A stretch of DNA of 5,279 bases from Chloroflexota bacterium (lineage in GTDB: Bacteria; Chloroflexota; Dehalococcoidia; DSTF01; RBG-16-68-14): the NCBI GenBank assembly GCA_022563135.1, contig JADFNZ010000103.1:1-5279 (forward strand), given 5' to 3'. The translations under genes were made by a program, and so were the position numbers. How positions within the stretch are numbered: position 1 is the stretch's first letter; every line of letters starts with the position of its first letter. Below are positions 5,149 to 5,279 of this stretch, one piece after another. The notes beneath the pieces were generated by a model, which searched no databases, was not told the DNA's origin, and worked only from the letters and a program-made list of their open reading frames with translations.

Positions 5149-5279
5149 ATGACCCTGCGCATCGGCTGGTTCTCCACCGGAGGCGGGCCGGACTCCCAGC
5201 GGCAGCGCCTGCTCACAGCGACGGTCAAGGCCATCCGCGATGGAGCGCTGGACGCAGAGATCGCCTTCGTCTTCTGCAA
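5149..5279 (+). CDS. Formyltransferase, PurN-like (phosphoribosylglycinamide formyltransferase family), N-terminal fragment
   Basis: Only the first 43 codons are in the window. The start MTLRIGWFSTGGGP followed by RLLTATVKAIRDGALDAEIAFVF fits the first strand, loop and helix of the PurN-type formyltransferase fold; PurN itself typically has a first strand ending in LASGNGSN, then a helix and GKLDAEI with a second strand. PurN uses 10-formyltetrahydrofolate to formylate glycinamide ribonucleotide in purine synthesis. The loop here (STGGGPDSQRQR) differs from the classical GNGSN, so a sister enzyme with another substrate is possible. The gene begins one base after the DinB stop, with a weak AGG at 5140-5142, and probably belongs to the same operon. 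The catalytic Asn-His-Asp residues lie beyond the edge. Confidence 0.65.
   Translation, partial: MTLRIGWFSTGGGPDSQRQRLLTATVKAIRDGALDAEIAFVFC

Noticed and set aside
4632..5279. 215-residue minus-strand frame running to the right edge
   Set aside because: Antisense to the DinB and formyltransferase genes, both of which have recognisable motifs on the plus strand.

Overview
The window looks like a bacterial chromosome segment in two parts. Positions 1-552 have moderate GC (about 54 percent by hand count over 1-540). From about position 600 to the end, GC is visibly higher and codons mostly end in G or C. The closely packed genes and the formyltransferase start at the right edge (RIGWFSTG) remind me of Chloroflexota of the Dehalococcoidia type. 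That placement is a guess from memory and is not shown by the sequence.

Left part: on the minus strand lies the first 184 codons of a Hanks-type Ser/Thr protein kinase. It runs off the left edge within the kinase domain, so any C-terminal domain is unseen. Its lower GC and different codon use suggest it was acquired separately from the operon to its right.

Junction, 553-747: a 195-base divergent intergenic stretch. On the minus strand it carries a 15-codon piece (603-647) that reads like the extreme C-terminus of GlmS (QPRNLTKTVAVE; E. coli ends QPRNLAKSVTVE). There is no GlmS-like sequence upstream of it and no stop codon at the usual end. This is the part of glmS that Tn7-type elements use as an attachment site, so the piece may mark an old rearrangement or insertion boundary. 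Neither divergent gene has a visible Shine-Dalgarno. Each has a possible -10 box just before its start codon, so both could be leaderless.

Right part, 748-5279: seven plus-strand genes packed like one operon. They are xseA and xseB (exonuclease VII large and small subunits), a CPBP (CAAX/bacteriocin-processing) family membrane protein, an alpha/beta hydrolase resembling proline iminopeptidase, a short PHP-domain phosphoesterase, a DinB-fold protein, and the start of a formyltransferase related to PurN that is cut by the right edge. Two junctions are 4-base overlaps (xseB/CPBP and hydrolase/PHP). The other gaps are between 1 and 20 bases. XseA and XseB form one enzyme that degrades single-stranded DNA. 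The other members have no obvious shared pathway, and their grouping may reflect co-expression only.

No tRNA, rRNA, CRISPR array, intact insertion sequence or internal terminator was seen. The most notable signals are the GlmS-like tail at the GC boundary, the kinase gene of different composition beside it, and a possible sliding-clamp-binding peptide at the C-terminus of XseA.
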